Origin: Sphingomonas sp. GC_Shp_5
Lineage (GTDB): Bacteria; Pseudomonadota; Alphaproteobacteria; Sphingomonadales; Sphingomonadaceae
Length of the DNA stretch: 64,000 nt
Assembly: GCF_026540855.1 (NCBI RefSeq)
Contig: NZ_JALNUP010000012.1
Location: 1 to 64,000 of the forward strand
Reading direction: 5' to 3'
Below, one piece after another: positions 60,104 through 64,000 of the stretch (the stretch's first letter is position 1; each line of letters begins with the position of its first letter). The position numbers and the translations under genes were made by a program. Under the pieces are notes generated by a model. The model saw only the letters and a list, made by a program, of their open reading frames with translations. It was not told the origin of the DNA and did no database searches.

Positions 60104-62242
60104 ATGTTCCGATTCGCCCTGCTGTCCAGCGTCGCGCTGGTCGCTGCCCCCGCCGCCGCCCAGACGACGACGTCGACCACGCCAGCGTCCACCGCCACCA
60201 CGGACCAGAGCCACGACATCATCGTCACCGCCGCGGTCGAGCGCAGCGAGGCCGACGTGCTCCAGGGCACCTCGGTGATCACCGGCGAAGAACTCACCCG
60301 CAACCTGCGGCCGACGATCGGCGAAACCCTCGCCCGCCAGCCCGGCGTCTCGGCCACCTCGTTCGGCCCGAGCGCGTCGCGGCCGATCCTGCGCGGCTTC
60401 CAGGGTGATCGCATCCGCGTGCTCACCGACGGCATCGGCTCGATCGACGTGTCAAACACCTCGGTCGATCACGCCGTGATCATCGATCCGCTGCTCTCCG
60501 AGCGGGTCGAGGTGCTGCGCGGCCCGTCGGCGCTACTGTTCGGCTCGTCCGCGGTCGGCGGCGTGGTCAACGTCATCGACACCCGCATCCCGCGCACCGT
60601 GCCCGCCAACGGCTACCGGCTGAACGGCATCGCCAATTACGGCTCGGCCGCCAACGAGCGGTCGGGCGGCCTGGCGGGCGACGTCGCGGTTGGCGAGCAT
60701 CTCGTCCTCCACGCCGACGGCTCCTATCTGAAGTCCGACGATCTGCGCACCGGCAAGGGCTACATCCTCTCGCCCGCCGCGCGCGCTGCCGCGCTGTCGC
60801 AGGTCGGCCTGCCGCAGAACACCGATGAGCCGATCGATTTCGCGGCCTCGGCAGCACTGCGCGATCGCTTGCCCAACACCGCCGCCGAGACCTGGACCGC
60901 GGGCGCTGGCGCGACGATCATCACCGACACCGGCAGCCTTGGCATCTCCTACAGCCATTATGACAGCCTGTACGGCGTGCCGATCCGCTTCGCGACCGAG
61001 GTCGGCCAGGAGCAGGAGGCGCCGCGGCTCGACGTCGTCCAGAACCGCGTCGACCTGCGCGGCGAGGTCAACACCGGCGGCGACTTCATCAGCAAGATCC
61101 GCATCCGCGCCGGTCAGGCGAGCTATCGCCACTTCGAGCTCGAGGAGGATGGCTCGGTCGGTACGGCGTTCTACAACAACGGTCTCGAGGGCCGCCTCGA
61201 GCTGGTCCAGGCGGACCGCGGCGGCTGGCAGGGCGCGTCCGGCGTCCAATATTTCAACCGCCAGTTCAACGTTCAGGGCGACGAGGCCTTCCTGCCCAAG
61301 AACGAAACCAACCAGACCGGCTTTTTCACCCTGCAGCAGTACTCTGCCGGCAAGTTCAAGGCCGAGGGCGGCGTCCGCTATGAAGTCTCCGACGTCCGCG
61401 CGCAGACCCCGGCGGACGATTTGCGCTTCTTCAACGGCAGCCGCAGCTTCGATGCGGTATCGGGCTCGCTCGGCGCGTCATACGGCCTAACCGACCGGAT
61501 CCGCATCGGCATCAACGCCTCGCGCACCGAGCGCGCGCCGACCGCGGAGGAGCTGTTCGCCAACGGCGGCCACGCCGGTACCCAGGCCTATGAGCTCGGC
61601 AGCCCCGATTTCCAGCTCGAGAAGAGCTGGGGCCTGGAAGGTACGCTTCACGTCCATGGCGATGGCTACAGCCTCGATGCCTCGGCCTATTACAATTGGT
61701 TCACCAACTACATCTCGGAGAACCAGGTCGATCCGGCGATCTGCCAGGCCGCCGCAGCACCGTCCGGCCGCGAGGTCGATCTGCCCTGCTTCCAATATCA
61801 GCAGGTCGACGCCCATTATTACGGCTTCGAGGCGCAGGGCTCGCTGCGGCTCGCCAAGATCGGCGGTTACACGCTCAACGCCGATCTGCTCGGCGATCTG
61901 GTTCGCGCCAACATCGTCGACGAAAGCCCGGTGCCGCGCATCCCCCCGGCGCGCGTGCTCGGCGGCATCGAGGCGCAGGGCGATCTCACCACCGGCCGGA
62001 TCGAGGTCGAGCACGTCTTCCCGCAGAACCGCATCGCCCCGTTCGAAACCCCGTCGGATCCCTATACGATGGTCAACGCCTCGGTGTCGCTGTCGCCCTG
62101 GGGCAAGGACAGCAAGACCAGCCTGCTGCTCTCGGCCAATAACATCTTCGACGTGCTGGCCCGCCGCCACGCCAGCTTCCTTCAGGACTTCGCCCCGCTC
62201 GCCGGCCGCGACATCCGCGTGACGCTGCGCTTCGGGATCTGA
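60104..62242 (+). CDS. znuD: ZnuD-like TonB-dependent receptor
   Basis: 712 residues from ATG 60104 (ACGGAG upstream). Signal peptide (LLSSVALVAAPAAAQ), TonB-box DIIVTAAVERSE, plug with TIGETLARQPGVSATSFG, SRPILRGFQGDRIRVLTDG, VDHAVIIDPLLSERVEVLRG and ALLFGSSAVGGVVNVID, then a barrel with YSHYDSLYGVP, RTERAPTAEELFANGGH and the end HASFLQDFAPLAGRDIRVTLRFGI. These blocks line up with meningococcal ZnuD, though without its His-rich loop. Probably imports zinc or a similar metal; the upstream site suggests Zur control. Confidence 0.85.
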   Translation: MFRFALLSSVALVAAPAAAQTTTSTTPASTATTDQSHDIIVTAAVERSEADVLQGTSVITGEELTRNLRPTIGETLARQPGVSATSFGPSASRPILRGFQGDRIRVLTDGIGSIDVSNTSVDHAVIIDPLLSERVEVLRGPSALLFGSSAVGGVVNVIDTRIPRTVPANGYRLNGIANYGSAANERSGGLAGDVAVGEHLVLHADGSYLKSDDLRTGKGYILSPAARAAALSQVGLPQNTDEPIDFAASAALRDRLPNTAAETWTAGAGATIITDTGSLGISYSHYDSLYGVPIRFATEVGQEQEAPRLDVVQNRVDLRGEVNTGGDFISKIRIRAGQASYRHFELEEDGSVGTAFYNNGLEGRLELVQADRGGWQGASGVQYFNRQFNVQGDEAFLPKNETNQTGFFTLQQYSAGKFKAEGGVRYEVSDVRAQTPADDLRFFNGSRSFDAVSGSLGASYGLTDRIRIGINASRTERAPTAEELFANGGHAGTQAYELGSPDFQLEKSWGLEGTLHVHGDGYSLDASAYYNWFTNYISENQVDPAICQAAAAPSGREVDLPCFQYQQVDAHYYGFEAQGSLRLAKIGGYTLNADLLGDLVRANIVDESPVPRIPPARVLGGIEAQGDLTTGRIEVEHVFPQNRIAPFETPSDPYTMVNASVSLSPWGKDSKTSLLLSANNIFDVLARRHASFLQDFAPLAGRDIRVTLRFGI

Positions 62243-62254
62243 ACAAGCCTCACC

Positions 62255-62280
62255 GTCATCCCGGGCGATCCCGGGATGAC
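62255..62280. terminator. Hairpin terminator after the ZnuD-like gene
   Basis: Perfect 11-bp stem GTCATCCCGGG (62255-62265) / CCCGGGATGAC (62270-62280) with a four-base loop, 13 bases after the receptor stop. A relative of the REP-like palindromes with CCGGG in place of CCAGC. Confidence 0.7.
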
Positions 62281-62348
62281 GGACCAAGCGTCAAGCCTTG
62301 CACCCCCAGCCGCCACCCCGTACCGCGCTTTCAAAAGGAGAGACGACG

Positions 62349-63533
62349 ATGAGCGGCATGGGCAAGTTCAATTGGGCAGACCCGTTCCTGCTCGACGAGC
62401 AACTGAGCGACGACGAGCGCATGGTCCGCGATACCGCGCGGGCCTATGCCGAGGACAAGCTCGCGCCGCGGATCATCGACGCGTTCGCCCAGGAACATAC
62501 CGACCCCGAGATCTTCCGCGAGATGGGCGCGCTAGGCCTGCTCGGCCCGACCATCCCGGAGGAATATGGCGGGGTCGGCGCCGGCTATGTCAGCTACGGC
62601 TTGGTCGCCCGCGAGGTCGAGCGGATCGACAGCGGCTACCGCTCGATGATGAGCGTCCAGTCCAGCCTCGTGATGTACCCGATCCATGCCTATGGCTCGG
62701 AGGAGCAGCGCCGCCGCTACCTGCCCGGCCTCGCCAGCGGCGAGCTGATCGGCTGCTTCGGCCTCACCGAACCTGACGCCGGTTCCGATCCCGGCGGCAT
62801 GACCACCCGGGCGAAGAAGACCGCCGACGGCTATGTCATCTCCGGCGCCAAGACCTGGATCAGCAACGCGCCGATCGCCGACGTGTTCGTGATCTGGGCC
62901 AAGTCCGACGCCCATGACGGCGCGATCCGCGGCTTCATCCTCGACAAGGGGCTGAAGGGCCTCGCCGCCCCCAAGATCGACAACAAGCTGTCGCTGCGCG
63001 CCTCGATCACCGGCATGGTGATGATGGACGAGGTCGCGGTCGCCGACGATGCGCTGCTGCCCAACGTCGAGGGGCTGAAGGGCCCGTTCGGCTGCCTCAA
63101 CCGCGCCCGCTACGGCATCAGCTGGGGCGCGCTCGGCGCCGCCGAATTCTGCTTCCATGCCGCGCGCGCCTACGGGCTCGACCGCAAGCAGTTCGGCCGC
63201 CCGCTGGCTGCCACCCAGCTTTTCCAGAAGAAGCTCGCCGACATGCAAACCGAGATCGCGCTGGGGCTGCAGGCGAGCTTGCGCGTCGGCCGGCTGATGG
63301 ACGAGGGCAAGTTCGCGCCCGAGATGGTCTCGATCGTCAAGCGCAACAACGTCGGCAAGGCGCTCGACATCGCCCGGGTGGCGCGCGACATGCACGGCGG
63401 CAACGGCATCTCGGGCGAGTATCAGGTGATGCGCCACCTGATGAACCTCGAGACGGTCAACACCTATGAAGGCGCGCACGACGTCCATGCGCTGATCCTC
63501 GGCCGCGCCATCACCGGCATCGCCGCCTTCTGA
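62349..63533 (+). CDS. gcdH: Glutaryl-CoA dehydrogenase
   Basis: 394 residues from ATG 62349. Acyl-CoA dehydrogenase fold; the glutaryl-CoA dehydrogenase hallmarks are [52 protein letters not shown] and catalytic Glu374 in [10 protein letters not shown], all very close to the mitochondrial enzyme. Oxidatively decarboxylates glutaryl-CoA to crotonyl-CoA in lysine/tryptophan breakdown. With tryptophan dioxygenase near by it hints at aromatic amino-acid use, but the intermediate genes are absent. Confidence 0.93.
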   Translation: MSGMGKFNWADPFLLDEQLSDDERMVRDTARAYAEDKLAPRIIDAFAQEHTDPEIFREMGALGLLGPTIPEEYGGVGAGYVSYGLVAREVERIDSGYRSMMSVQSSLVMYPIHAYGSEEQRRRYLPGLASGELIGCFGLTEPDAGSDPGGMTTRAKKTADGYVISGAKTWISNAPIADVFVIWAKSDAHDGAIRGFILDKGLKGLAAPKIDNKLSLRASITGMVMMDEVAVADDALLPNVEGLKGPFGCLNRARYGISWGALGAAEFCFHAARAYGLDRKQFGRPLAATQLFQKKLADMQTEIALGLQASLRVGRLMDEGKFAPEMVSIVKRNNVGKALDIARVARDMHGGNGISGEYQVMRHLMNLETVNTYEGAHDVHALILGRAITGIAAF

Positions 63534-63598
63534 TGCACGGCGCGCGCCCTGCCCTGCGCACCGCCGTGCGCCTGCCGCGGCGCGAGCGCGTTACGCGC

Positions 63599-63985
63599 TC
63601 AGGGCTCGCGCACCGCCAGGCAGAAGCTGGCTTCCTTTATGGCCGGCCCGTCGCCCCGGGCATAGCCGACCACCAGCCGCCCGCGCCCGGCCCTGGTCGG
63701 CCTGAACCGCAGCACCTGCGTCTGCGGCCCGCCGACCACCATGCCGCCGCCCGCCACCGCGCCGGTCGCCATCTCGCCGACCTGCTCGAACCCGGCGCCG
63801 CTGCGCAGGCGCCAGCTATAGCCCGTCCCCGCGCTCGCCGGCAGCATCAGCTGGAACAGCGTCCCCACCGCCAGCGGATAGCAGATCGCCGGATCGCTGG
63901 TGGTGCGGAGCGTCAGGATGGTCTGCGCCGGGGCCCCGCCCGCGCACGCCAGAGCGAGCAGCCCGGCAGCCCACCATCGCTTCAT
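63599..63985 (-). CDS. Chagasin-like (I42) protease inhibitor
   Basis: 128 residues with a signal peptide (LLALACAGGAPAQ). Immunoglobulin-like beta fold of the I42 family: the cysteine-protease-binding loops are SAGTGYSW (NPTTGY-like), VAGGGMVVGGP (GxGG-like) and RPTRAGRG (RPW-like region). Two Cys (CYPL, SFCLAV) could form a disulfide. Presumably protects periplasmic or envelope proteins from papain-like proteases. Converges on gcdH. Confidence 0.85.
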   Translation of the reverse strand: MKRWWAAGLLALACAGGAPAQTILTLRTTSDPAICYPLAVGTLFQLMLPASAGTGYSWRLRSGAGFEQVGEMATGAVAGGGMVVGGPQTQVLRFRPTRAGRGRLVVGYARGDGPAIKEASFCLAVREP

Positions 63986-64000
63986 CGTGCCACTCCTCCT

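Overview
The window is about 64 kb of GC-rich (roughly two-thirds G+C), densely packed alphaproteobacterial chromosome. It most resembles a sphingomonad (Sphingomonas or a close relative). Pointers are the B12-dependent ribonucleotide reductase, TonB receptors linked to glycoside hydrolases, the TamA/TamB pair, many 4-bp start/stop overlaps, and short intergenic palindromes of the type GTCAYCCCAGC-GAAA-GCTGGGRTCT. I see no insertion sequence, integrase, prophage, CRISPR array or rRNA operon. One tRNA gene, tRNA-Thr(TGU), is present.

Layout. 1-6.8 kb: 3'-truncated radA, a DUF2383 four-helix protein, an MpaB-like protein, a GT4 glycosyltransferase, a metal-sensor-like PadR regulator with DUF2218, rarA and tRNA-Thr. 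6.8-10.7 kb: flavin disulfide oxidoreductase, DUF4126 membrane protein, M1 metallopeptidase. 10.8-18 kb: a surface-polymer or lipid cluster with a flippase, two tandem CDP-glycerol glycerophosphotransferase-like proteins, a diacylglycerol-kinase-like protein, a protein resembling the Tam41 nucleotidyltransferase, a MobA-like NTP transferase and a HAD-IB phosphatase. 18-25 kb: alpha-amino-acid ester hydrolase, nrdJ with possible NrdR boxes, an NTF2-like and a VOC protein, cardiolipin synthase.

25.2-45.1 kb is the most interesting block. A trans-4-hydroxy-L-proline catabolic cluster (D-hydroxyproline dehydrogenase-like, pyrroline-hydroxycarboxylate deaminase-like, 4-hydroxyproline epimerase, GntR/FCD regulator, APC permease, Xaa-Pro-type M24 peptidase) converges on a polysaccharide/peptide utilisation cluster (TonB receptor, GH2, DPP-IV-like S9 peptidase, GH127 beta-L-arabinofuranosidase-like, Ldh-family reductase, DUF885 protein). 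GH127 enzymes include the founder that acts on hydroxyproline-linked arabinose, so the whole block can be read as one system for eating hydroxyproline-rich plant glycoproteins. A TCGTATA-containing motif recurs at three of its promoters.

45-51.4 kb: an L,D-transpeptidase lipoprotein, then glutathione-dependent formaldehyde oxidation (frmA, VOC protein, fghA) followed by fhs, which feeds formate into the folate pool. 51.5-64 kb: tamB/tamA, a small membrane protein, a LexA/CI-like S24 repressor diverging from a small DNA-binding-like protein across a perfect palindrome, tryptophan 2,3-dioxygenase, a ZnuD-like TonB receptor behind a Zur-box-like site, glutaryl-CoA dehydrogenase and a chagasin-like protease inhibitor.
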